Origin: Rhynchospora pubera
Taxonomy: Eukaryota > Streptophyta > Magnoliopsida > Poales > Cyperaceae
Direction: 5' to 3'
Assembly (NCBI GenBank): GCA_028095005.1
Contig: CM051463.1
Coordinates: 8,671,052 to 8,735,051, forward strand
DNA length: 64,000 bases
Below are positions 34,533 to 46,349 of this stretch, in pieces. The position numbers and the translations under genes are program-made. Positions within the stretch are counted from its first letter, which is position 1. Every line of letters begins with the position of its first letter. The notes under the pieces are model-generated. The model made no database searches, was not told the origin of the DNA, and was given only the letters and a program-made list of their open reading frames with translations.

Positions 34533-34677
34533 TTTTTTTGAAGATAAATTGGAGGTCAAGCCTCTTAATTTATTTATAAATTAAATGCCTATGAAAGATC
34601 TCCAGTCGGGTTTCAAACCTGCGACTTTCTATTCAAAATGCATTGCTTTTTACCACTAGACCAAGAGTTGGTTCTCG
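34533..34677 (-). mobile_element. tRNA-derived SINE, 145 bp, with 16-bp target duplication
   Basis: On the minus strand the head reads tggtctagtggtaaa (RNA polymerase III A box type) and, about 30 bases on, ggtttgaaacc (B box), then a short body ending in a T-rich tail on that strand's far side. The element is flanked by a perfect 16-mer gcagtatgataatatt at 34,517-34,532 and 34,678-34,693, typical of LINE-assisted insertion. Confidence 0.9.
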
Positions 34678-34782
34678 GCAGTATGATAATATTACCTTGC
34701 AAGTCACATTATTAAGCAGATTGGCCTGCTATTCCCTTGGGAAAACACTCCACTCTAAACCCTCACTGTTAAGTTGGTTAAT

Positions 34783-35570
34783 TCAACATAAATACGATTG
34801 ATGCCCCATGGGAAACCATTCCCATGAGCACAGCAATAACATAACCAGCTCACCAAATTGCTTGAGTTCTCCCTTTGTAGCTAAGAAAAACTCGTGGTAT
34901 AAGTTGATGACATTTGCCCAACTATATTTACCGGGATTCATGAGAAATATATCGATGATACCAAATCCCCCAATGGTCCGTAAATAATAAAGAACCAACA
35001 GCATAATGCATACTGCTCCACAATAATATTGTTTGATGACTTTCAGTCTTTCACCTTTTTGGACAACAAAGACAAGCTCTCATATAATTCAAAAGACAAG
35101 CTCTCTGAATCAGCTATCCCAATGCATATTTTTGCTCGACGAACATTGAGGTGTAGGTTAATTCAAATTAGCCAATAACATTTAGTAGAAAGGAATAGGA
35201 TAAAAACAGAAACATAAAGTATAATTATGTACGAATTGTAGAGCAGCCAGGACCGTATCTGATGAGCATCCCTGGTAAGAATTTGGAGAAACATTGCAGA
35301 GACACCTTATACATCTTCCCCTTGCCCCACTTGTGTGCGACATGCTTAACCCAAACAGCTTATGTTAACACAGACAGGACCTGTCGTATGATACAAGTAC
35401 AATGGCAATAATGGGTTCTATACTTCTGTCAGGCTTTTCGTCAAGCCGTTGGGGTGCAGAGGATTTACACGTACATGGCAGATTCTATAGAGTACGAAGG
35501 GGATGTGTGAGTGTGAGGGAGTGTTGGTGCTTGGGGACAGAATGAAACAGAGAATAGAAGTTAAAATGAG
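34783..35570 (-). pseudogene. Unrecognised paralogous family, copy 2
   Basis: Homologous to 15.0-15.8 kb and 39.0-39.7 kb. The block gggttaattcaaa / agcagccagga is shared with copy 1, and gttggggtgcagagga with both. On the minus strand a hydrophobic stretch MLLVLYYLRTIGGFGIIDIF followed by a 50-residue open part (about 34,783-35,004) looks like an exon with a membrane segment. The first-exon motif FDEMSxRNI is damaged here (the sequence reads LDEKPDRSI). I do not recognise the protein and cannot set the exons. Confidence 0.35.
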
Positions 35571-36063
35571 ATGGTACCACTTGAAGCGCTCAAAAGAATG
35601 GGGAAGTATAGTTAATTAGATGAATATTGCAAACTGAAGCGGTCAAGGCCTATAACTGGAAGTGGTCAATTGTGCAATAATTTACACAAGTAGTAGAGAT
35701 ATTGATTTAATAAGCTATCCCTATGATTACAGATCTTATAAAATTATGCAAAAATAAAGTATGCAATTAGATGGGAGGAGAAACAACAATGATTAAGTAT
35801 GCAAAAATTAAGTGCAGATCTGGAACTGCTAAAGATCAGGTTGAAGTAGGTACATGTACCAATTCTGGTACGGATGGGATTTGGTGAGGGTCTTGTTGGT
35901 ATATGCAGCCGAATGCATTTTGTGCGATTAATTTTTAGTAATTATATTATAATCACTATGTAAATTCGATAATTATTTTCCACTGAAAAATGCTATGAGA
36001 CCTTAAGTGAGATTTAAATAAAATAATCGAGGTTTTTAGACTATTTGATATTGTAGATTCTAA

Positions 36064-36252
36064 GGCTCCGTTTGGATGGTTTCTTCCCGGAATAAGAAAT
36101 AAGGAATAATCACTTTTTACCAATAAATTTATTTCTAACCATCCAAACTCTTCACAAAAGTTACACACTTCCCAATAAATTTACCCCTTCCCAATAAATT
36201 TCTTCCCTTCTTCCTTCTTCCTACTTTATTCTCAACGCATCCAAACGGAGCC
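36064..36252. mobile_element. Tourist-like MITE, 189 bp
   Basis: Ends ggctccgtttggatg and, inverted, ggctccgtttggatg are identical, flanked by taa on each side (36,061-36,063 and 36,253-36,255). Interior repeats ttcttccc/gggaaga-like arms. Confidence 0.9.
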
Positions 36253-36799
36253 TAATTTATTATGATCCAGAAATATTTTGATAGTTGTCATCTAAATTGA
36301 ATATGCCGCAGGAGAACCTCTTGCACAGGTAAAATTAGACTGACAAACAACAAAAACATCATAAAAACAAGACTACTCAGAAAATAGACCGATAGCTTTC
36401 CGGAATCACGTCTTGTTCTTCCTTTTTGTAAAATAAAATCTCCACAATCTCCTCTTGATTGAATTGCAAAACTTAAGAAGGAAAGACATCAACCGAGAAT
36501 TAAAGAAAGGAAAATTTCAGAAGGAAGCTATTAAAAATGGTATGGCTTCAAAAGGTAAAGACACGACTGCTTGATTTATAGCCACTTATTGTTAATGCTA
36601 ACACCCACTAGAAGGATATCTGTTCTACAACACTACAAACACAAGAAATTAAACAACCAACTAAACCAATTAAAATGTCAAGCATATTAAAGTTAAACAA
36701 ACAGTTAACAAAATACATACCAAGACCACATCTGTTTAACAAGATGCATACATAAACAACACAACAGTTTTTCCACAAACAAAGATGACATTAAGGCAT

Positions 36800-37198
36800 T
36801 TAGACATCTTCAGGGGCAGCACTCCTGGGATAACTGTTAACACTTGGTTCTTCTGAGTCTTCGGATGCAAGACAAGCACTCTTTCTTGGACCATTAACAC
36901 TCGGTTCTTCTTCCGGAGTGTCTCTCATCTTTTTGACAGGAAGCTTGAAAAGTGCTCTGTAATCTCGTACATGCATTAGTTTTCTTGGTTTTTTTGTAAT
37001 TAAACTCTCTTCCATGTCACTGGAAGTTGAATTCAACTGCCTTTCTTTTCTGGATTTTGGAGTAATGTCAACTTTTGCATGAACCTTCTCTTTTCCCTTC
37101 TTCATATCTCTGGCAGCAAGACGAGGACTCCTCCTTGGACTCTTGATACTATTAATTGGCGATCCTTTTGTTGGAAAGTCCTGCATCCTAGTTTTCAT
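36800..37198 (-). CDS. Small basic, probably nuclear protein; family not recognised
   Basis: A 132-residue frame on the minus strand, rich in K, R, S and E. The N-terminal third holds SPRRSPRLAARDMKKGKEK, a basic stretch that looks like a nuclear localisation signal or DNA-contacting tail; the middle has a second basic patch (KSRKERQ, KKPRK), and the end has two EEPSVN repeats. A tag acceptor lies just inside the first ATG, so translation may begin at the second ATG (MQDFPTKG). Upstream there is a matching minus-strand leader: a TATAAAAG box near 38,360-38,370 and a donor at 38,276, implying a leader intron of about 1 kb. I do not know its function. Confidence 0.5.
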   Translation of the reverse strand: MKTRMQDFPTKGSPINSIKSPRRSPRLAARDMKKGKEKVHAKVDITPKSRKERQLNSTSSDMEESLITKKPRKLMHVRDYRALFKLPVKKMRDTPEEEPSVNGPRKSACLASEDSEEPSVNSYPRSAAPEDV

Positions 37199-38400
37199 AT
37201 AGAAACAGAATAAATCTTTTAAATAATGTGGGCTGATAATTGGAGAGATAAGATTGAGTGGAACGATTTTAGAAAAAAAATGAACTTAAAAAAAAAAATC
37301 AAATATCAGCTACAATACCTAAACTTCACAGAAAAAAAATAAAAGAAAATTTTATACCAATAATAAATATTTCCAGATCTAAAACAATAGAAACCCACCA
37401 CAGCTCGGTGAAATCACTAAAGAAAAAGAAAAAACTTAAGGCTTTGCTCCAGAATCTAGTGGGTAAAAGAAAGGGAAGGGATGGGAAGAGAAGAGTTTGA
37501 TCTGTTAACCTTCTCCTTCACTCTCCTCCATTAATCTTTTCTGGAGCAAGCCCTAAGAGATGTTTTCATCCACCAAAAAAACCAGCTTCTCAGCTAGGGC
37601 ACCTAAAAGATGAAATATTCATCCGCAATCTGTTGTTCTATGCGCCAAAGCAACTCAATTATAAGGCTCCATCAAATCAATAACAAATAGGAATAGAAAT
37701 TCAACAGAATTATTCGAAACTCAGAACTTATGATCGAAATATTTATGGTCTATAGTAAATGATCAACACAGGTATAAGTATTAGGGAAATTAAACTAGAT
37801 TCATAGAATTGAGGAAATTAAATTTGAAATTAACATACGGCCATCAAAATCGATCAGACTAATTAGGAAAAGAACCTAAGAACTAAAATAAGTCCATCAG
37901 ATTGATGGAAGTGATGAAAATGAACTCGAATATTGAGTTAAGGCTGTTAAACTGTAAGGTTTACAAATTTATGAGGTCAACGAGTAAGACAAGTCCACCG
38001 AATTGGTGAATTCAACCGAAAAAGACAACCACATTATGTTTTAACATTTTGGCCAAACATCGCTTAGATCTAAAATGAAATAGGCCACACAATTAAACCA
38101 GAAATAAATATGGCATGTTCTAAACAAAATAAGTCCTACAAGAATTATAAATTATGAAAATATGGAAAACCAAATATAAAGATTATTAAAGTTCATCGAA
38201 GATACCTAAGATAACAGGTATACCCAATTTCTATATCTAAATTAAATAAATATAAAAGAAAAATTGAAAAATTACCTGAATTTTGAAATTAATCTTGCAA
38301 AATATTCTATTGTTGAAGAAAGAGGGTTCTAAGTGCGAAAACAGTATAAGGTGGAAAGGGGATCTTTTATAAGTCTCGTTCTTCTTGGCGGCGGGGCAGG
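37199..38400 (-). promoter_or_regulatory. Probable leader intron, leader exon and TATA box for the 36.8-kb gene
   Basis: On the minus strand cttataaaagatcc (about 38,360-38,373) is followed by a leader with ttagaaccctctttc and a donor caggtaattt at about 38,276-38,277. The interval down to 37,199 has no open frame and is AT-rich, as expected for an intron. Confidence 0.45.
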
Positions 38401-39059
38401 GGAGGGTAGATTTAGCCCCAAATTGTCTAGGGTTTAATTCCTTAAAGCTTCGGAAAACAAATTTAATAGAAAAAAAAGGAAGTATACAAGTGTCAGAAGA
38501 AAAATAAGTTGGTATACTTTGTTCGGAGGACGCAATTATATAATCCGCGCATCTCGGCCGTAGAATTGTTAGTACATGATCTTGATATAAACAAGATCTC
38601 TTATTAGTGATTGGTCATACATAGCAATAATTAACGGGTCGTTTATTGTTTAAAGATAATTAACATTTTTGCCATATTAGTTGCTTTGACAACAACAAAA
38701 TAAACAAAGATGTATTTATATTAGTTCTCAAGAACTTGAAGACAATGTGGTATATGGCTGATAAATTTTGAATCAAGCATGATTTGTAAAATAAAAATTT
38801 CTTACTATTTTATAGTCAAATTATGCTAACAACATGCTAAATATAATAACTTTACAAATCAGTCTCTATTGTTTAATCATTACAATGCAGAAGAAAATAC
38901 TAAAATAATTAAAGTTAGATACAACAAATAAGACAACCAAAATCAACAACAAACAGACATTAGTTGCATTTGTATTAGGATAAAAAGACCACAACATAAC
39001 TCATTTAATTCACCCCATCACCCTCATATAACTATGAAGATGAGCTCTGAATAAACCAT

Positions 39060-39660
39060 CCCGATAGCTTCTTTAAAACCCATTTTATTTTCTATCAATG
39101 TTATTGTTTAGGCTCATGGAGTTGGCACAAAATTAAAGTCTGTGGATTTGAAAAAATGGACCAGCCAACATGAACATTTTTTATTATAGAAAACACTATC
39201 TCATTTTGGAGAACAAAATTAATCGAGAATATTTTGTTGAAAAGGAATAGGAAAAAACAAGAACTTACCATACAAGTAAAACTGTAGAGAAGACACTGAA
39301 CAAACAACTCTTGTACATCTCCCCTGCGCTGCTCGTAAGGCACATGCTTATCAACTCCACCTTATGTCACCGCAGAACCACCAACACCAACTAACAGGAC
39401 TCTTTTTTACAACCCAATGCATGAAACAACTACAATTGGCAAAACTGGGGCCTATATTTCTCTCAGACATTTCATCAAACAGTTGGGGTGCAGAGGATTT
39501 TACACCTCCACAGAAGATGCTGGAAAGGGGATGCTGTAAGGAAGTGTTCATGCTTGGGGCTGAGAAGAGCGGCAACCGAAATGAAACAGAGAAATGATTC
39601 GGCCTCTGTTGGTCGGCAGGGGATGAGGAAGTGATGGTAGAAGTTGAAGCGCTCATAAAT
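39060..39660 (-). pseudogene. Unrecognised paralogous family, copy 3
   Basis: The longest remnant. From ATG 39,656 the minus strand reads a serine-rich N-terminus (MSASTSTITSSSPADQ), then SVSFRLPLFSAPS and SSAPQLFDEMSERNIGP. The S/T-rich start could be a plastid or mitochondrial transit peptide. A second exon candidate near 39,293-39,335 ends at a clean GTAAGT donor on that strand (atggtaagttc). Copy 1 has a stop where this copy reads on after IGP, so a splice site may lie there. The FDEM motif resembles part of a PPR repeat, but the rest does not. Function unknown. Confidence 0.4.
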
Positions 39661-40070
39661 AATAGCCGATTAAATGCTAGCCTTTATTTGGATGTTCCAT
39701 GTGTCATGTCATGTGTGTGGGTTGGAAACAAAATATTAGCCTTTAATGAATACACGGTTTTATTTGTTTCCAGACAAGTTAACTTGGAACATTATCATAT
39801 AATTTCGATTAAGTTAGTAATATTTTTGAAATTCGTGAATATTTTAATACTATTTTAATATTTATGAAATATCAGCAAAGGCACAGGTACAGGCCTTATA
39901 TGAATCCTAGGTCTTAATTTCAAATAAACATCCACAAACAAATTTCAAATAAACATCCAAACACGCCCAAGAAATTTCAAATAAAGCACGAAGAGTTAAT
40001 ATAAATTTTTAATGCAAGAAAGCATAATTAACAAATAAAAATACAATGGGAGCCTAAGTGCTAAATATGG

Positions 40071-40251
40071 CAAATGGGATCTAGTCCCGTGCGGGACCGT
40101 CCAGCGCGCAAATCACAGCCGTGTGATTTAATCTCAATGGCAAAGGGAGCCCCGTGCATGTAACCAGATTGATAGGCCCGAACCGTCCAGATCAGATCGG
40201 ATGGTTCGAAGGCTGCGTTGGACGGTCCCGCGCGGGAGCGGATACGGATTC
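40071..40251. mobile_element. Mutator-like MITE, 181 bp, with 10-bp target duplication
   Basis: Flanked by ctaaatatgg at 40,061-40,070 and 40,252-40,261. GC-rich arms mirror each other (cgtgcgggaccgtcca against its inverse tggacggtcccgcgcg). Interior cgtgcatgtaacc and gattgataggcccg link it to the inner element at 14.0 kb and to the 21.4-kb family. Confidence 0.88.
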
Positions 40252-41054
40252 CTAAATATGGTGCTCCGGTACAGGGATGCCACCTGTGCCTGTGCTCTTT
40301 GGTCCCACCACTACACATGATCTACAAAATATCAATAACTGGAAGGGGGGAAAACAGCAGATCATTAATACGTTTATACAGCTGCTGTTGCACCAAATAA
40401 CACCCTGTATTATCGAATGCCAAAACGAAAACGAAAAGAAAAGATTATGGGTTATTTCCAAGAGCAATTTCAAATTAAACCTGCATTGCATGGACACAAT
40501 TTGGGTAAATTAACACAATAACACCTTCATGACTAAAAAAACAACATATATCTAATTCAAAAATCAGTCAAAAACAGACCTTTCAGGCTATCATTACTAC
40601 AGAGAAGCCTGAAATCAGGTGCAAATTAGGCAATGTATATTAGAACACAAGATACCAATATCTTATCACAATACCACTAGTTCAAACATTATGCGACCTA
40701 ACAAAAATTGCTGTATATATAAATTATTTACAATATGGAGAAAATCCAACACGGAAAATACATATATACAAGGTGCATAACGAAAAAAAGTTTTGTGTTT
40801 AATGATTGATATGCATTACATATGACACTATACGTCTTGTCATGGGGGAGAAATTACAAATTTACATAAAGTTGAGCAAATAAGCAGCACATTAAACCAG
40901 ATACAACCATACACAGACAGAATACAGCTTTTCTCATATATATTTGCAGCTTATGGTTATTCACAATACAACATCCTAAGTACAATGACCATGGCCCAAG
41001 CAAGTAAAATTAATTAAGATCGTCAAAGCAAAGTAACTCAATAACCAAGGTCCT

Positions 41055-41345
41055 TGAAGATCTCAAGCAGCCCAAGGCCCCAACTGTGTGTCACCAACTC
41101 CAAAAGAACCGAGAATATATGAGGCTATTGTAGGAATAGACATCTGGAAGCACTCCTTTATCAATCATTTCATCAAACATCTTCTGAGCACTATGCATGT
41201 TACCCTGGCGACATAGACTATCAATGAGAATGTTGTAGGTACAGACATCACCAACAACTCCCTTCGCAATTCCAAGGTCAGACATTTCTTCAAACATCTT
41301 TTGTGCAGCAATAATATCCCCATTCTTGTAACTATTACCAATGAA
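41055..41345 (-). pseudogene. PPR gene fragment
   Basis: On the minus strand about 85 residues read as pentatricopeptide repeats: NGDIIAAQKMFEEMSDLGI, then DVCTYNILIDSLCRQGNMH, AQKMFDEMIDKGVLPDVYSY and NSLIY. The spacing fits two and a half 35-residue P-type repeats. Real PPR proteins carry ten or more repeats and act in organelle RNA processing. Here the frame ends in both directions without a start or full repeat set, so this is a fragment. Confidence 0.8.
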
Positions 41346-41419
41346 ATTAACAAAAAGAAATGATCTTTTCTTTCTTTTCTTAACATAATTAATTAATTCA
41401 TTCGTTTGTTAAACTACTT

Positions 41420-42013
41420 GGTCATATTTGATAGAGAATTAAAGGTGGAGTAACTCATTTAATCTACTTTTGCTCCTCTAAATATGATGTAAATTGGAAA
41501 TTAATTACTGTCATCTGCAGTTTTGTCATCCTGCCATCGCTAAACAGAAAGTGAAAACTTAAAATAAACAAGGTGAACATATATAGTGATCAAAGTGAAC
41601 ACATACAAATAAATAAGTTCAATAAAAATAAGTTGAATGCGCCTATAAAATTCTGAATAAAAAATGATAACACTTATTTGTTTGTAAGTGTTCACTTTGA
41701 TAGTCTATATGTTTATGTTGTTTGTTTTACGTGTTCATTTTGTATTTAGCGATGGCAGAGATGTCAAAATTAGGGATGATACTTATAATTTCTGATGTAA
41801 ATTTGACGGATTAATATGGAGTAAGGAGTAACTTACTCTACCATTTTAGATGGAGTAAAGTTACTCTATAAAATCAAAAGATGGTTCTCATTATTTATTT
41901 ATTTATACTCCATATTTTCATATCAAACATGATTTAAAATTGAAATATTAAGTGGATGAGCTACTTACTCCTCTTAAGCTCTTCCACGGTTTACTTCTCT
42001 ACCAAACATGACC
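41420..42013. mobile_element. MITE, about 594 bp, carrying a nested element
   Basis: Ends ggtcatatttgatagagaa and, inverted, ggtcatgtttggtagagaa. Interior blocks repeat gagtaac/gttactc motifs. It contains the element at 41,496-41,792. Confidence 0.7.
41496..41792. mobile_element. Mutator-like MITE, 297 bp, nested, with 11-bp direct repeat
   Basis: Flanked by tgatgtaaatt at 41,485-41,495 and 41,793-41,803. Terminal repeats share gaaatta...ctgccatcgctaaa. The interior has inverted ttcact/agtgaa blocks. Relatives lie at about 4,925-5,145 and 61,500-62,190 (agcgatggcagagatg). Confidence 0.8.
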
Positions 42014-42349
42014 GCCCTGATTAAAATGGTAATATTATAGCAAAACGGGCTATTCTCGAAAGAGCCCAATTCCCGGAGGAGTAACTCATCCAAATGTAGA
42101 TGGAAGGAGTAAATCTAAGAATTTGTTCTTCGGGCTCTACCCTGGAAGAAGGATTTGGGAAGAAGATTTTAGAATAGAATAAATTATTTTAAGCAAACCA
42201 TATGCAATCTACACGGCTACACCTCTAGAATAATATTATTTTAACCCACCTCGATCCTCTATGGTTAATTTTTTATTAAACCTTCATTAGGCCAGAAAGT
42301 ATTAATTATTTTATATTAATATTACTTACTTTCTTAGTTTAGAGAGTTT

Positions 42350-42600
42350 TGCTATGGTGAGTTGCAACTCACCAAAGCGTCCGTGAGTCGCGATCAAAAT
42401 TCTGAAATTTAGTTCAAAATGACCGATCCAAACCGTCTCATAGATCTCCTTATTGAAATCTCCATGCAAACCAAATTTTATATTTTTTTTGAAATTTTTA
42501 AGTATTTATTTCGAAATTTTAAAAAATGTTGTTTTTGAACGATTCAGAACAAATTAGATTAATGATTTTCTAAAATTAGGGGACTCAATTGATGCTCACA
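42350..42600. mobile_element. MITE arm next to the satellite
   Basis: The block gatccaaaccgtctcatag with ccaaattttatatttttt resembles the left arm of the MITE at 61,110-61,480 on the other side of the satellite array (gccaatccaaaccgttcaat, ccaaattttataatttttt). A complete element is not resolved. Confidence 0.5.
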
Positions 42601-42949
42601 ATAATTTACATATAATGTGCTAATAACGCAATTTTCAGTATCTTTTTAGCATTTCAATCTTTCCTGGATGCATTCTAAGTCATTTGATCACTAAAATCAA
42701 CATATAAACTAATTATGCTTTCAAAAATAAGATTCATATGTTCTTATTCAAAAAGATTGGACTATACATAATATTTACGCATATAAATTACTAATAATGC
42801 AATTCTGAGCATCATTTAGGTTATTCAATCACTTCTGGATTCATTCTAAGTCATTTAATCACAATAATCAACATTTAATCTCAATATATTGTCCAAGATA
42901 TGATTCATATGTTATTTATTCAAGAAAATTCGATTATATATGGTATTTA

Positions 42950-44708
42950 TGTTAGAGATATGTCCTAGAAGCCAATTCATTAGGCTACTTCTATAGTTTA
43001 TGTTATTGATGATTTCAGATCATTTGTTCTTTGATTTAATCGTTGACAGTTCGTTCAGGTTGAGGATCTGAATTATAGATCACTGTTATTCATTTAGTAG
43101 TAAATGACAACGATAAATCTAAAAGTCCATAATCTTGATAATTAACAAAGGACATTAATTATCAATAAGATTAGTATGCAAGTTAAGTGATGATTAAGTT
43201 CAATAAATCATAGGTTAAGAGTAACCAACTTAATTGCATATGTATATGTTATAGAACATAGTACAGGACTGGACCCCACGAAATAAATATATGGATTGTG
43301 TTACGTGTCATTATTTATTTCGTTATGATTTTGGTTCTAAGTTTGAGATGATTATCTTTTCCACATGAGGATAGATGCTATAAATCATGTCTACCGCTGA
43401 TTCCTGATAAAGGCTGCTATACGGACTTGATTTAAGTATTCTTGAATTGTGCGGGGAAAAGCTAATTATCAAGAAAACCGTATGTCCCTCATTAATTCAC
43501 TTAGTGAGTGGCGATATCTGTTTGGGCCCCTTGATGGAGATAGATTGTTTGCTAGCAACTGACACAATTATCTCTAAATCAAGAAACGTATAATCTGCAA
43601 GAATGACACGTTCCTATCTTGGATTATACGACGATATCGTGTGACATAAGAATCAAAATAGAGAAACATAATTGTTCTCTTATGCATGATTGAAATTTTG
43701 TAACTGTACACTATTTATGCGAATTGGGAATCATAACGTGTTGCTAGATACCGCTTATGATTATTGGAATTAAATAGCGATTTAATTCCATGTCCAACAT
43801 AGCATAAATCCTCAAAGGGTCACACAAAATTGGTATTTAATCATATGTGCATTATTTATTTATTTGCAATAATGTGTATTGCAAAATATGATAGATTGAT
43901 TAATTAATTAAATAGCGTTATGGACCGTTATAATTAATTAAGTCAAATAGATCATATAGAAATAAATTAATGCATTGTCTAATCTCTAAATAATTATTAT
44001 TAAGTAAATAATTATTTATAAATAACACACTTAATTTAGTTAAGTTATTTGGGCTTTAATTTATTGGTAAATTAAATGTCCAAATTGAATAGCTTTGAGT
44101 GGGCCTTTAATTAATAGAATTAAAGGGACCAAATGGAGATGGCCTAGTGGGCCAAGAGAGCCCACTAGGAGGCCGGCCACAAGAGGTAGGTAGGAGTGAC
44201 ACACTTGTAATTTGTGTGAACTCCTATCTAGGGTTAAGAGGCTATATAAGGCACCTATTGGAGGCTCCTTTGTTCTCTTCTCTCTCTCCCTCTCTCTAGC
44301 CACCACTATTGGCCCCCCCTTTGTGGTGCGCCGCCCCCCCCTCTCTCCTCTCCACTCTAGCTCATGTGTTGAGCAACCCTTTCTCCCACAAATCGATTGG
44401 TTCTTTGGTTGAAGAAAGGGAACGCTTGGGATTAGACTCGTTCTTCTCTTCGCTAGCACGAATTGAGAAGAACTTGGTTAATACCATAGTGGACTCGAGG
44501 CGCCGCGAATAGGAGGTGTTTGGAGAGCACGCCACCGACACCAAACCCAAGGATTCGAGCCTCTTGGTTGCTATACCAAGAGAGGTACAAATCCTTCCTT
44601 TCTCTTGTGTCAAATCGGCTTTTGTACTAGATCCGTTTCGTGCTTTGTTTTCTTGGCTTAATTAGTTAGTAATTAGCATAAAAATGAAAATTAGCACTCT
44701 TTCTAACA
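42950..44708 (+). mobile_element. Solo LTR, 1,759 bp, inserted in a satellite monomer
   Basis: Ends TGTTAG...CTAACA with a perfect 5-bp duplication attta (42,945-42,949 and 44,709-44,713). Removing it restores a normal monomer (atatggtatttacacattta). A TATA-like ctatataaggcacc (about 44,241) followed by a CT-rich leader gives the plus orientation. Related in inverted orientation to 9,314-11,077. The 132-residue minus-strand frame at 44,061-44,459 lies inside it and is not a gene. Confidence 0.92.
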
Positions 44709-46349
44709 ATTTACACATTTAAAGTGCAATTAATGCAATTCTTAGCATCGTTAGTGCATTTCATTCGGTTCTGGATTCATTCTAAATTATTTGATCACAA
44801 GAATCTACGTTTAAACTTTTTATATTTTCAATAATATGATTCATATTTTATTTCATCAAAAAGATTGGATTATACATGGTAATTACGCACATAATAGGCA
44901 AATACAGCAATACTGAGTATCATTTGAGCATTTCAATCATTTCTGGATTCATTCTAAGTCATTTAATCATAATAATCTGCATATGAACTCTTTATATTAT
45001 CAATATAATGATTCACATGTTATTTATTCAAAAATATTTGATTATAAATGGTAATTATGCATATAAAGTGCAAATAATGCAATTCAGACCTTCATTTGAG
45101 CATTTCAATGATTCTGGATTCATTCTAAGTCATTTGATCAAAATAATCTAAATTTAAACTCTTTACATTGTCTAAAGTTTTATTCATATGTTGTTTATTC
45201 AAAAATATTGGATTATACATTGTAATTACGCAATAAATTGCAAATAATACAATACTGAGTATCATTTGATTATTTCAATCGTTTCTGGATTCATTCTAAG
45301 TCATTTGATCACAATATTCTACATTTAAACTCTGTTTATTGAATAAATATAATTGATAAGTTATTTATTTCAAAGGATTGGATTATACATGGTAATTACG
45401 CATATTAAGTGCAAATAGTGCAATTCTAAGAATCATTTGTGCATTTCATTCATTTCTGGATTAATTCTAAGTCATTTTGATCACAATAATCTACATTTAA
45501 ACTCTTTATATTGTCTGCAATATATTTCATATGTTATTTAATAAAAAAAAAGATTGGATTATACATGGTAATTACGCATATAATGTGCAAATACATCAAT
45601 ACTGAGTTTTATTTGATCATTTAAATCGTTTCAGGATTCATTCTAAGTCATTTATCACAATAATATTCACATGAACTCTTTGTATTATCTATATTATGAT
45701 TCACATGTTATTTATTCAAAAAGATTGGATAATACATGGTAAATACAAATATAAAGTGCAAATAGTACAATATTGAGTATCATTTGAACATTTTAATCGT
45801 CTCTGGATTCTTTGTACATCTAAACTCTTTATATTGTATAAAATATGATTCTTATTTTATTTATTCAAAAACATTAGATTATGAATGGTAATTACGTATA
45901 TCAAATGCAAATAATGCAGTTTTGAGCATCATTTGAGCATTTCAATCGTTTCTGGATTAATTCTAAGTTATTTCATCAAAATAATCTACATTTCAACTTT
46001 TTATACTATCTAGAATATGTTTCATAAGTTATTTGACCAAAGAGATTGGATTATAAATGGTAATTACTCATATAAAGTGAAAATAAAGCAATTTTGAGAA
46101 TCAATTGAAATTTTCAATCGATTATGGATTCATTCTAAGTCCTTTGATCACAATAATCTACATTAAAACTCTTTATATTGTCTAGAATATAATTCAAATT
46201 ATTTATTCAAAAATATTGCATTGTACAAGTTAATTACGCATATAAATTGGAAATAATGCAATTCTGAGCATTATTTGAGCATTTCAATCGATTCTGGATT
46301 TATTTTAAGTCATTTGATCACAACAATCTACATTTGAACTCTTCATATT

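Noticed and set aside
34636..34677. A functional tRNA gene
   Set aside because: The A and B boxes are present, but there is no cloverleaf or anticodon arm, and the 16-bp target duplication shows it is a SINE.
40061..40318. 85-residue frame on the minus strand
   Set aside because: It falls across the GC-rich MITE and its target duplication and shows no domain.
44061..44459. 132-residue minus-strand frame
   Set aside because: It lies inside the solo LTR, opposite to its transcription, with a low-complexity composition from the CT-rich leader.
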